Of a stretch of 42,723 nt of DNA, positions 21,141 to 32,559 are shown piece by piece. The translations under genes were made by a program, and so were the position numbers. Numbering within the stretch: position 1 is the first letter of the stretch; every line of letters starts with the position of its first letter. This stretch comes from Gnetum montanum (lineage: Eukaryota; Streptophyta; Gnetopsida; Gnetales; Gnetaceae), in contig MNCI01029020.1 of assembly GCA_015680685.1 (NCBI GenBank), positions 332,376 through 375,098 of the forward strand, written 5' to 3'. Below the pieces are notes generated by a model. It was not told the origin of the DNA. It saw only the letters and a program-made list of their open reading frames with translations, and ran no database searches.

Positions 21141-24100
21141 TTATCCTTCGGAACTCTGCAAAGATGCTATTTTACAGGATACAAAGTCTTCTGATAGTAT
21201 AGTTTTAATAAGTCTCATCAGATTTGGCAGTGTATGACGTGGCCCATATGACCGATCACCAACATAGCTCAACAATTGATCTAAATCCTGCTCCAAAAGA
21301 TATCAAGCCTGTTAGTGTATGAATTAAAAAGGGGTCTCCAGAGTCCAAAAACCTAAATTCGAAGAAGAGTAATAGCTCTCAGCTTTAAGATCTTATCCAC
21401 ATAATAATTGTATTCTGTGATGACATGTTTTAGCACTTTTTGAGATTCTTGTTACTGCATTTTTATGTTCAAGGTAATTAGTTTGTTTCCATATTTTAAA
21501 TTTAAATTTCTTGAAATTACATGAGCAGTTCAATTATTTCTTTTATTATTCTTATGTTTATGAAATAAGTAGCTGAACCTTTGACCTAGTATCAACTTAT
21601 AAACATTAGCATCAAGGTTCAAGTTCATATGTGTGACTTGAGGTACAGTAAAAATATATATGAAAACCAACGTAACCAACCAACAAGAGTTAACTGTCAT
21701 CAAATCAATATAACGACTTGTTGCAATCACCAAATAGGTCTAATGCGAATTAAACATCAAATCTCTATGAAGCTTATACCTTCTCTAGAAACCTCCAAGA
21801 AATAATTTCTTAGGAGTTAATAATTTTATGATTTTAAAAACATTTTCCTATCAAAACTTGTATATTTGTTCTCAAAGAATTTAATTCATGAGCATGCAAC
21901 TATGCAATGAATTAATGCAGACAGCTATTAAAGAAATTTTTACCTACCAAAAACCTCCAAATTATGAGCTATGAACTTGCAAAATGCAGGAGAAGTACTG
22001 AAACAGGTTAAGAGGACCAGTTCGTTTGTATGATTATTCTGCCATGGAAGAACTGTAAGAGCCTAGGGTTCCCATCCAAAAGAAAATCCTTCAATGATTT
22101 TGTAGAAGATTCCCAAGCTGATATGGTTCTTCTTCAAGAAACCAAGCTTGAGTCACCTTGAGATGGATAGAATTAAGCAGCAGGGATGATATTCTCATGG
22201 CTTCCCAGTTAAAGGTCAAAGGGGCAGACTCACCATTCTCTATTAACAAAAGTTTTAAATAACAGAATTGACAATATGTTATAACAATTCAGATCCAAGG
22301 GTGAGTTTCGTGATAACTAACTTCTGTGGGCCCTAACATGTGGATGACAGATTCAACATCCTAAATATGACAGCAGTCCGCACGTCCAATGTCGAGGATG
22401 CATCATTAAGGGAGACTTTAACTAATGCCTATACAGGTAAGAGAAAAATGGGGGAACTGCATGGTACCACATGGGAGAATAAAGAGGTTGCATGAAACAA
22501 GGAATTAAAGTTGCAAACAACTAGGTTAAAGGTGAACCCAATAAACAAGTTATTAAGGAACATTTCAAAAAACTTTAAACTAGTGTGGAGATTGCCCTTG
22601 TCAACGGGCCTAGAATGAAGGTTATTACAGAGGAAAATCATGAAGTACTTCTACAACCAATTACAAAGGAGGAGATTTGGCAAGTTATATTATCTATGAA
22701 GATGAAGAACAATAAAGCAGTAGAGTCAGATGGGTGACTGGAGGGAATTCCTCAAGGAATATTGCATGCCAATGGGAGAGAATCTAGTTGATATAGCTAA
22801 TAGGATAATCAAAAAAGGAGAGGTCTGGAGGGATTCTAATGACATCAGAGAGCAACAATGTGAATCTCCAACAGATTTTCAACCTCCAGGATTTATCAAC
22901 AATGGCAAGGAAAATGGATAGCATTTCAGGGAAAAAAATTTCCTTGTTGAAGGGGATGTGTTAGCAGCTTGTTGGCATTTTAGCAAGGGTTATGTCATTC
23001 TCGTTTATGTTCCTGACCAGTGAATCCCAAAAATGACCAGCGGATACATTGTGAGGTTGTGTTTCGAATAGTTGTGGCAAATAGCAGCAAACTTAGTCAA
23101 CCAATACTTTGTCCAGTCCAGGAATTATCAAAGCTAACGTGTCTGCATTTCTAGTTTTTGATAGCACTCAAGATCGGTAGGCCAGTGAACCTAAGGCATT
23201 ATTTATGGTAAGTGTTAAACAAAAAGGATACTCTCGACATTCTACTTTGGTTCTGCCCTATGCAGTGGCGTAATGAATCTCCCTAGAGATAATGATATTT
23301 TAGGGCCCAAGTGCCCAGCAATGTTGATCAAAGAATGTTGACATGGGAAGCCTTCTAGTCCAAAGCATGCAAAACCAAGTTCGACTAGCACAAATATGAC
23401 TAGTGAACAAGAAGCTAGGCCAATGAACCAGCAAAAGCCAAAAAACAGACCCAAACCATAAATTTAAAATGAAGATCAGATCATGCATCACCTTTTTAGG
23501 TAGAACATTCCGGATCAAAAATCACTCGGAATTGTAGAGAATTGCAGGAAATCGTACAAGTAATAAACAGTTTAAAAGAAAGATCTTCAAGATTTTTCAC
23601 CATGAACAAACATTTTTATTTAACAAAATCATTAAAAAAACATATAGTAAAAAACCAACTACCAAAAACACCTCTGGTAATCCACCAGGTTGAAAATGAT
23701 GAATTTTTATGTAGTATCAAAGTGCTCTACACATGCAGTATGAAAGAGTGTGAGCCTTTCAATATAAGCCTCAATGTGATGCAGCCGGCCCATTCGGACA
23801 GGAAGTACCTACAACAACCAGTCCAACAAACACAATGCTACATAATAGAGTATACAAGTACATTTGCACAAGCAAGGGAGGCAACTTGTTACATGCTTTT
23901 GCTGTTGGGCAGCCTCATTTGAAACATAGCATGCATTAAGTGAAACAATCATGCGTAGGCTGTACATAAATTGCATCTACAACTATGGTAGGCTAGCAGC
24001 AATGCTAAATATTTCTGAAAGCAGTTTTCCAACCACAGGCTTCTAAGTTGTCGGCAATACCAGTGTGCAGCCATAGTCACATTTGTGTTGCACTTTCTAT

Positions 24101-27100
24101 GAATGCTTGAACCACAAAGTAAAAACACGAAGATTATCACCACTATCAAATTCCGTCAGTTTTTACTATCAGACTACCACCAACACAGTTGAAAACGGTA
24201 CCAAAACCACTAATGCACTGCTGGAAGTGCCATTGCCACCATGGACGTTCATGTTTCACTCAATTCAGGTGATTTTGTTTGATGAAACTAGCTGCAGAAG
24301 GATGCAACTATAGATAGGCCATGACAGTAAAGTACAGAAGTATGGAAACAAGCAAATCTGATTCCAAATTTGTGATTTTGAAATACAGATTAATTATGGT
24401 ACCGCGATGCACTCAAGATAACGATTTTGATTTGATTTAATACGTTTTTTAAGGATTGCAATTCAGAATCACCTGGATCACAATTTTGATTCGCATTGTT
24501 AATCTATGAGCCACATCCACTGAGAAACAAAAGACCCCTCTGAAGGTACCATAGGTTTCAGAGAAGTCATCAACCTAATCTTGCCCTGAACTTCGAGTGT
24601 TTGAGCAGAATTTACTGCATGAAATGTGCTCACCCTACCTTCCATGGCAAGCTGTTCCACTTCCCCTTGACCCTGATTCCCACACCTAAGCATCCTTACA
24701 GATTCTAAAGAATATTTCGTGCCACCCTTCAAATTGCTAGGCTTCCCCATGAAGTGGTCCCAGAGGGGCCCGAAAAACAATTACACAAAATGTCCATGAA
24801 TTTTTACCTAGACAGGAACCTTCCCAGAACAGGACCATTCATGTTGCTCAGTAACGCAATTATGCCGCTTGAAGACACGCCAAGTATGCTATATACTTTA
24901 CTGAGGCTTAATGCCTGCTTTCCTAACAATGAGGGAAAGAGTCCAAATTGAACTACAAAACAATTGACAGTTTTTGTTATGGGGTGGATATTGCTCCTAG
25001 TGATATCGTTCTTTGTGTTCTTGAACAAAAATGGTTAATGTCTGGGCTGAAAATTGTAATCCTGGCTTTACTGCTGTAGGAATATTTTTTTTGTATAATG
25101 GCGAACAAAGGTGATCGCCAGCGGAGGATTGCAATTTTATAGCGTTTTGTACATATCATTATAATTTTTAATGACTGTTTTTCAGAAAAAGAAAGAAGAA
25201 TAGGAAAAGAGGAATTTTTCTATACCTTTTTGAACAAAATAATAATTATATGTGTAACTATTTAAAAGCTAAAATTTTAAATTAAATGCAAACAATATCT
25301 CACAAATATTATACTCTAATTATAAATATATTTTTATCCGTATATTATGTTCCTAATATCAAAAAATAAAATGCTTAGAAACTTTAATCCCCTCCATAAG
25401 AACTAGATTAGTTTAAACATTTCTAACAGATCCAATAAAATGGATGAAATCATGATAAATAACATAAGCACCCCAGATAGGTAAAAAGCACCCAGATCAG
25501 AAAAATGGCAATGACAATACATACTTTGCAAGATATTAATATCATGCACACAAACATGTGACCCTAAGATACTTACTTTGTTAAGTAAATAAACTGCAAA
25601 AGCTGATCGTGTTTGATCTTGGCCTTCCAAAAAAAGAGGAAACTCCACTACTTGCTTTCGGGTAATGCCAGTTCTGAATGTTTCTAAGTGAAGTAATGAT
25701 GGTTCTACTGATGGTGCATGATCCTGAATATATGATCGAGAACCTCCAACGCGAATAGGATACCGAAGTGGGATATCCAAATATGATGCTACTAATTTGA
25801 CAATCTAAAAATCAATTCACAACCATTACAACCATGTTTAGAATTTCAGTTAGTTTCTGGAAGACAAATGTTCATATCAAATGAACCAAAAATCAATAAG
25901 CAGAAATTAAGATATTGTGTAGACAATATACTATTTTGATGCAAAACAAAAAAATTATATAAAACATATGAAACAATAGGAATTTACGATGGACTGCAAA
26001 ACATATGAAACATGCTCACATGTGCAACATATCCATAAGCTGCTGCAGAACTTTGAATAAGCTGTTTGTCATTAAAAAATCCTGTTTTCTTGACAGGAGG
26101 TGCCACCAGCTGCAAACCTGCAATAGTTAGCGACTCAACTGCTGCATCACTGGAGTCACCATATGGCATTCCCAAACCACTACCTGTAGGATGGATTATT
26201 AAAAACAAATGATTTAATATTCAAACTGTAACATAGAACTGACATTTATGGATTCAAGACAACCTAATGAAATGCTTCTGTGTTTTTGTGTCAGAACCTT
26301 CAGGCGATGGTCTTTTTGAAGAGCATCGATCCACTGGGTAAAGATTTGCAGCTTGTGCCACCATTAATTGTTGTCTAGTAGCTAGCATTTTTTGCAACTG
26401 TCTAAGCTGAACATTCCCAACTTCTCCGGTAAACAGTTTTTTGGCTTCCTGTTCAATATGAATTCAAGATTAATATACATATTGAAAGTATACCCTAGTA
26501 TAATGAACGTTTGGATAAGTACGATAAAATTATAAAAATGTGTCCATTCCGTGTTTTCTAAAAGGTTAATTTAACGAACATAATTTACAGGTGGACATTC
26601 CACTCCTAGTATTCAAAATATAAAATGTGATTTTCTATCTGTAAACTACCAGCACAAAGCCTTTAACCCCAATTATGACACTACAAGCACCAAGATGTTC
26701 ATAAGGCTATGTCAGAGATCCAATTTTGACACAAGAAAACATTGTGTAACAGCTAACCTCAGAAATGTCAGCGATTTCCTTCAAAGGTCCTCCTTATATT
26801 AATAATAAAGTTCCAATCAAAAACCTTAATTGTGATTTAGCTTACTTGGATTTTATCAGCTATGGTATCACTAACTATATTATATGTTCACAAAGCTATA
26901 AATTTGAGCCAAAAAAGAGAACTGTGATCGCTTATCACGACTGATTTAATACACTGTATTAAAAGCAGAACACTTCTATTGCTATTAAAAAAATCAAAAA
27001 CATAATAAGATACTACCACTTATGATAGATAGTCTTCAACACAAAAAGCATACTTACACCCATTTCTTAATCTATAATTGAAGCATCCAAATTTAGAGAT

Positions 27101-29065
27101 AATCTGTAGTTTATCTATTAGGTTGTCGGTTTAAGCTTCACTTGAGATGTATGCTACCCATGGCCATGGTAAAAACGTTTGTTCAGGTTAGCAAAGGTTC
27201 AAGTTTTTTTTAGAAAAACATCTCTAAAACAATCATAGTCAAATCATCCACGTAACTTAATTGTCAGTTCAAGTTGATGAGATAAAGGCTCCATGACAAT
27301 CATGCTGATGAAAGGGGAGAATGACTTTGTAAAGAGTTTTAAGAACATATTACATTAAGCAAATTAAGCCTATGTGATTATAGAGGGGAAATACATGTAA
27401 AGCACATTCAAATACTCCAGCGCAAAAATACTCACCAAAAGCTTTGTATGAGCCTCGCATAAACAGTTGGCTGCTACCAACAAATCATGAATTGCAGGTC
27501 TTAGTTTCTCTTGCTTCATTTCAACCTGTTTGGACACTTCGTCAACTAGTTGCAAGCCATTTCCTAGTCTTCTTTTCTGCAACTCAAAATCATGCCTTAA
27601 CATTTGAAGTTCATTTTCCCGAGCAAGGTATTGCCTTCGAACCTGTTCAATATATGGCAAAATCATTAATTTGTAAAGCTGCAAACCATCAGCCAAAACA
27701 ATACAATCTGTCAGTCACTACAAAACTTATAGAAGCAGCTTGTATAATATTAAAACATTCAATGAAAGAAAACAAAAAACAAAAACATGAAGAAAAGAAA
27801 AAGTGAATTTTAAATGTCCTCAAAAAAAATTCACAAACTACTTAACTCAGTAATTTGCTAGATAATGGATAGAAACAAAATGAATTATAATTTTTGTTTG
27901 AACATAAGCATGACTAGTCACTAGGTGATGAATCTGGAATCAAGTTTGTTTCTATTTCCACACATGAACATAACCAAGTAGATTCTGACATTCTGTAACA
28001 TATGGTCACTGCTGGACTTAGTAACAGTTATATAAATAGTGGTAAATGTTTATTAAATGTGAATTAATTATGTAATGTAGCTGTGGCAGCTGTCAACACC
28101 AGACTGTTAAAAGAATCTAAGAGACTGTCAACAACTATAACAATGGGTATAATGTTAGTAAGTAGCTAATTATTGGAACTAGTTTACTTCTGGGCCCGTA
28201 CGTAGTTGGGCAAATATTAACTACATTTTATACTTTACCCTTTTTTTATATCAGAGATTGAAAAGAAAAAAAAGAGACCACAAACAATTTTCCCCCTGAA
28301 ATAATAAACTTCCAAGAAACTGCAAAAAATGTTATCGGATAACAATGAAACTAAATCATTTGTCCACCATTTTATTCCAGTCAAATGTGTAGGCTATTCT
28401 TAATACCATCCATAAACTCATAAAAACTGAAAAATAATCATGTTGCCTCATTTCAATAATTCACAGGTTGGATTCTGCTGGGCAGCACTGACTTATAAAA
28501 CAAAATTTTTTTTTCTATAAACAAGAATTCTGAGAGTGGTCCGATAGAAGCAAAGGTTCAAATTTCAGTTTCAGGTATTCGATATAGCAGAAGATAACAA
28601 AGTTTCCATTAACTACAACATGTAAGAAGCCCAGCAATGTAGCAGACCTTAGCTACCATTACCCATATACCAACCAGAAAATAAACCAACAGATAAATCT
28701 AGCTGCAAAAAAAATATTCCACAGCTTGCAATACTAGTTTTCAACACAACTAACGCATTTTCTTAAAGGAAACCATTGGGAATTACTACCCAACAACATA
28801 AATTGAGGCAAGATAATTGTACCTGGAGAATTGAATCAAGATTACTTTGCAGTGCTTCCTTCTTAGCTTTGGCATTATTGAGAGTAGTAACCATACTCCA
28901 AAGACTCCCCAATTGCTTCTGATAATCCTCCCACTCAATTACCTTCAAATTGGCCTGTTGGGCCTCACTAATTTCCTCCAAATAATAATCGCATTCTTCT
29001 TCTCTTTTTTCTTGCAGAGTCTGATCCTCATTATGGCCAGAAACAGGAGACCCGGGCGAGGCCAT
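21141..29065 (-). CDS. VPS38: VPS38/UVRAG-like subunit of the class III PI3-kinase complex, six coding exons
   Basis: The plant VPS38 (UVRAG-type) protein joins VPS34, VPS15 and ATG6/Beclin in PI3-kinase complex II, which makes PI3P on endosomes for vacuolar sorting and autophagy. Coding exons: 29065-28823 (residues 1-81), 27642-27436 (82-150), 26448-26298 (151-200), 26183-26020 (codon 201 split, to 255), 25804-25577 (256-331), 21287-21141 (332-379, TAA stop). All introns are GT-AG and phases agree (0,0,1,0,0). Recognition rests on remembered family sequence: IEWEDYQKQLGSLW early, a charged heptad-like coiled coil in exons 1-2, RQQLMVAQ in exon 3, GYVAH ending exon 4, LDIPLRYPIRVGG, VEFPLFLEGQDQTR and YLLNK in exon 5, and DLDQLLSYVGDRSYGPR in exon 6. 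The start ATG (29065-29063) gives MASPGSP; an upstream in-frame ATG at 29086 is less likely. The length is close to what I recall for angiosperm homologs. No broken frame is seen, so the gene looks functional. Exact splice sites are my reading, not transcript-supported. Confidence 0.85.
21288..25576 (-). other. Intron 5 of the VPS38-like gene (about 4.3 kb)
   Basis: The donor is GTAAGT directly after the YLLNK codons. The acceptor is GGAGCAG before the DLDQLL codons, with a CTAAC branch-point-like sequence about 25 bases upstream. Most of the length is AT-rich DNA plus a LINE fragment in the antisense direction (about 22041-22920). Several small ORFs between 23240 and 24950 show no family features. 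A purine tract ending GAAGGGGATG followed by TGTTAGCAGC (about 22959-22977) resembles a copia-type LTR junction, but no primer site or partner LTR supports it. Confidence 0.7.
22041..22920 (+). mobile_element. LINE (L1-type) ORF2 fragment in intron 5: endonuclease and start of RT
   Basis: Plus-strand translation shows NCKSLGFPSKRKSF and ADMVLLQETKLES (22051-22150), the N-terminus of the APE-type endonuclease of plant LINEs (NCRGLGSP...LQETKL). A GDFN motif follows near 22411-22425. ITKEEIWQVILSMKMKNNKA then lies at 22655-22725, the region just before the RT fingers (I..EEI..A...M..NKAPGPDG). The frame at 22730-22921 may continue it. Frameshifts and stops throughout; the 3' half is missing. 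It is antisense to the host gene. Confidence 0.75.
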
Positions 29066-29600
29066 TAATCTAAAACAATGCAACAACGCGGTTTACAATC
29101 AAAATCTCTGAATGGCAAATCTTTGATCCAAAACCCCAAAACCCAGATGCGCAAAAACACTGAATCAGCCGTCATTCTAGGATAAAAACTGAAAAACCCT
29201 ATCTTGGTGCACCACTGTGTATCTCAAATCCAGGCATTCCTAATCCAAAATCTTCCGCGAAAGTTCAATTGTGACAATATTTTGTCAGACGACGGTACTC
29301 TGGTCTGCAATATTCATTAATGGGCCTGGGAAACGGGGAACATTTTGTTTCTATTCAACAGGTAAGGACCATGACAAAGATCTGTCCATGTTTTCCACTT
29401 TTCAATCTGCACTGCTTCAATTGCTATTGAAACCCTCCAACGGCCTGTATTGTGTGCCTTCGTTCTGCGTATTTGTTGATTTTAAATAAGTATATTGAAA
29501 ACTGAAAGTAGTGTTAAATAATTTAGTAAAAACAGAGAGAGTATAAGGTGCACGGTAAAGAATTGCTGACATGTTAAAAGTGCAGAGAAACCAAAAGTCT
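29066..29600. other. Upstream region of the VPS38-like gene
   Basis: Contains the presumed 5' UTR and promoter. A plus-strand frame (29271-29489) with a GT-type donor (AACAG/GTAAGG near 29362) was seen but no partner exon. I see no transposon signature. Confidence 0.3.
29253..29262 (-). promoter_or_regulatory. E2F-like motif upstream of the VPS38-like gene
   Basis: TTTCGCGGAA on the minus strand lies about 190 bases upstream of the ATG, in otherwise AT-rich DNA. It resembles but does not match the plant E2F consensus TTTSSCGC exactly. No clear TATA box was found at a convincing distance. Confidence 0.2.
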
Positions 29601-29619
29601 GAGCAGCTGTTACCTTTTG

Positions 29620-29686
29620 ATAATTCGGCAAATCTACAAGCTTCGTACCTTCACATGCCTTTGGGAGATCTTCAATGCAACTACAC
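29620..29686 (-). pseudogene. Isolated exon-like segment of unknown gene
   Basis: On the minus strand a stretch reading CIEDLPKACEGTKLVDLPNY is bounded upstream by a pyrimidine-rich TTTGTGTAG acceptor and downstream by an AAAAG/GTAACA donor. Its composition looks like real coding sequence and its GC content is above its surroundings. I do not recognise the family, and no neighbouring exon could be joined to it. It could be an orphan exon of an upstream gene, a captured gene fragment, or chance. Confidence 0.25.
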
Positions 29687-29829
29687 AAATAAGGTAACAT
29701 TCGACAAATCTATGAACAATTTCATGATGTATTAAAGGATCGTCATCCAACACATCATTTTCATAATGCAACACTTCAAGATATATAGTTTACTTAGAAC
29801 TTTCTAAGTTAGCATTACTCATAAGAATG

Positions 29830-29895
29830 GAATTTATGACTTAGAACTTTCAAATCAAAAGTTTTACTAGCAAACTAACACCTCATTATTAAAAT
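29830..29895 (-). repeat. tRNA-derived SINE-like copy 2 (degenerate)
   Basis: On the minus strand AATGAGGTGTTAGTTTGCTA and TTTTGATTTGAAAGTTCTAA align with copies 1 and 3 but box B is more decayed (AAATTCCATT). Confidence 0.4.
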
Positions 29896-30404
29896 TGTCT
29901 TGTTTTTTAAGTATAATCAAGAATTTCCTTTTACAAGATTTTTTTAAAAAACTTATATCACTAAGTTAACACTTCATTGTAGAGTTATAGGAATGATTAG
30001 TTGACAATAAGGTGTTATATGGAAACGATTTAGAGTTATTAACAAACTTAAAAAACAAACCTCCATCACCATAAAAATAATAAAAAATATAAAAAAGTAT
30101 GTTTCATCACCCTTCCCTCCATCATTATGAAAAAATTTTTAAAAATGTAGTTAAACTACCCTTAAGAGGAATACGTTTTTTAAGGAAAATTTTCAAAAAC
30201 CAGCATACCTTATAGATCAAAGATGGTTTTGGATTGGAAATGTTGTCCACTAATGGTGCACAAATATTTTTATTCTAATTTTAAGTTTTATAAAATGAAA
30301 TTTACTATCAAAATATTTAATAGTTAATATTTTAATAATTCAAATATGGGGGGCGTTGGACCCTGAAATAATTGAAACATAGAAGTTTATAACTCAATAC
30401 TATT

Positions 30405-30480
30405 TAGTAAAATTGAACCTATGACTTGGGGCTACCAAGCCAAGATCCATACTCACAAGGCTAATGCCTCATTATTAATA
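30405..30480 (-). repeat. tRNA-derived SINE-like copy 3
   Basis: Minus strand GAGGCATTAGCCTTGTGAG (box A-like), CTTGGCTTGGTAGCCCCAAG (anticodon-arm-like hairpin) and CATAGGTTCAATTTTA (box B-like), then TTGAGTTATAAAC shared with copy 1. Confidence 0.5.
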
Positions 30481-30524
30481 CTAAAGATATGAGAAAATGT
30501 TACCTCTTTATAGAGGCGAATGGT

Positions 30525-30600
30525 GAAAAAAAAAAAACTCATATAGCTGGATCCTATTTTGTTGGCATAAGGCTAGGATGATGATGATGATGATGATGAA
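30525..30600 (+). repeat. RTE-type LINE 3' tail ending in (GAT)n
   Basis: TAGCTGGATCCTATTTTGTTGGCATAAGGCTAG resembles the conserved 3' end of plant RTE-class LINEs (AGCCGACCCCA..TTG.GATAAGGCT), which end in short tandem repeats; here GAT repeats about eight times. Only the tail is recognisable. Confidence 0.45.
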
Positions 30601-31440
30601 ATATGACAAAATGCATTTTCTTAAATTTAAGAAGACCTTAAACTAATAACATACACAAGTTTGCATGAGATTAGCTTTAGGCAATGATTATAGAAAGACC
30701 CATCATTTAAAGCCACTTGCATGAAATTTCATTTTGGGTGGGGAAGATTTGGCTTGAGCATAATGCTCGTACTTTTTGTGCAAAGTATCTAAACTCTCCG
30801 TATAAATATATCTCAAAAGCATTTGCCAGCTTTTACTTGTGGAAAAACATCTAGGAATGCAAGATGACAAAGTTTAACACTCATGACTCCTTGCAAGCTA
30901 AGCCAATGTGACATCTATAAACTATATATTCTTCTACTTTTTCGAATATGCATACTCTTTTGTTTCAAATGAACTTTATGATGTTGCACATTCCTATTTA
31001 TTTTTATTTTTTGGATTTTTGGTTTTGATTTTTGGTCTTTTTGATTAGCCTTGATATTCATTTGGTTTTTCTAGAGGATCTTTTACCCTCTATGATGATC
31101 CTATTATTGTAATTGCTGATTTGGGGCTTCATCCCTCTCATTATATAAATGACCAGACTTTCCCTCAAAAAACATACACAAGTTTGCACTTCATTTACTT
31201 AAAAATTTTCAATATGCTTGATGTGTAAATGCATACTTTTTATATATGTATGCATTATTTTGTGCTGGTAGGATGAGTGGCGAATTTGATATTCATATGA
31301 ATGTATATGACTCATCATTCTTTCCCTAATAAAAATAATTAGTTAAGCTATATGTCTCATCATCCCCTACATACATTTAACTATCCCTATCCATTGATAT
31401 GGTTGTAATGACTTCTTTCAATGATATTAATGTAACTAAG
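30601..31440. other. AT-rich DNA left of element E
   Basis: No gene seen. The segment AATTAGTTAAGCTATATGTCTCATCAT near 31335-31362 recurs near 39465-39495 on the other side of element E. Confidence 0.35.
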
Positions 31441-32399
31441 TGATGAGACATGACATGTCGAGCAGCTTCGTCGATGCATCCCCATCGACAAAACCTCATC
31501 GACGCATCTTAGATGCATCCACACATATGTGCGGATGAAAATGTGTAGATGCATTAACAAACAATACATCTTAGATGTGTTGACGTAGCCCCATGGATGC
31601 ATCCCCATCGACGAAACTAAATGCATTAATGCATCTCTTGCACTGCAATGCCTATATTTGCCTATTAATATGCAAGCACTTGTTGTGTATTTGGCACCTT
31701 TTGGTTATTCTAGTAGTTAGACTCGTACAATTTTATTTCGTGATCTTAGCAAATAGTTAGTGAGTGCCCATAGTGTGAATTTGAGTCAATTGTATGACAT
31801 CTTATTTGAGTGGCATTGTACCTGGACACATTCCATGAATGACAATAAGATCGAGATTGATTCACATTTATTGCAGCAAGTTGACTTAGAATATATTTAC
31901 TTTCAATCAATGCAATTTACTTTTCATGTACTTAGTTAATATTTGCATTTTCATGCATGTTAATCAATCAACAAAATGAGCACGACCAATTTCAAGCGTA
32001 AACATGTTTTTGCTTGGTAATCCTAGTAGCATTATTGCTTGGTTCACCCAATAGCATAACCCGAGTTCAGGACGTGTACGGCAAGTTAGGAATAGGACAC
32101 TCATCGTCTTTAGACTAGCATAGAATTTATCTTCTTGTTATTAATTAAATTAATTAATTAATTTCTATATTATCATTCAATTAGTTCAAGGGCTATACAA
32201 CATCAATAATCATATGCCTCGCTCTGGACTAAATCATACATGACCAAACTACGACAAGTCCAAGTGAGAAAATAACAACCTATGATCAATGCTTAACAAT
32301 CTAGATATCACACTACTCCCATTCATGAAATGCGACTGGATTACACATGATCACTTATGATTCATATGGTTGGGCGTAGGGGCTGCCCATTGCTCATCA
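31441..32399 (+). repeat. 5' LTR of element E
   Basis: 959 bp, starting TGATGAGACATG and ending GCTCATCA. The U3 (31455-31620) carries repeated CATCGACG / CGTCGATG-type palindromic motifs. The R/U5 part (31760-31860) contains AATAAGATCGAGATTG, like the other family LTRs. Confidence 0.85.
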
Positions 32400-32418
32400 T
32401 TAGCATTGTTGCCGGGGA
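32400..32418 (+). other. Primer-binding site of element E (tRNA-Asp-like)
   Basis: TTAGCATTGTTGCCGGGGA, directly after the LTR; its 3' half is identical to the tRNA-Asp complement. Confidence 0.8.
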
Positions 32419-32559
32419 TGGTGCTAGTTATCTAGATTAGTTATATTATAAACGATCGCTATAAAAGTAGTAACAATTTATCTTTTTGAAAATATTAATA
32501 TTTTAATCCATATACATTATTAATTAAAAACTTGTCTTCTTCACATAGAGCTAATAATC

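Noticed and set aside
22959-23560. Possible Ty1/copia LTR beginning TGTTAGCAGC after a GAAGGGGATG purine tract
   Set aside because: No partner LTR, no initiator-Met primer-binding site (TGGTATCAGAGC) and no copia protein motif was found nearby.
23542-23922. 126-codon plus-strand frame in intron 5
   Set aside because: No recognisable family, no repeat copy elsewhere in the window, and it lies in a long intron; most likely chance.
26291-26298. Alternative end of exon 3 at the ATTAG/GTTGTC donor further downstream (near 26260)
   Set aside because: Joining it to exon 4 puts a TAG stop at the junction; the GAAG/GTTCTG donor keeps the frame.
25577-29065. Initial idea that the minus-strand host gene encodes an augmin (HAUS/AUG) subunit, because of its coiled coil
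   Set aside because: The exon 3-6 motifs (RYPIRVGG, FPLFLEGQD, LLNK, DLDQLLSYVG) fit VPS38/UVRAG and not any AUG subunit that I recall.
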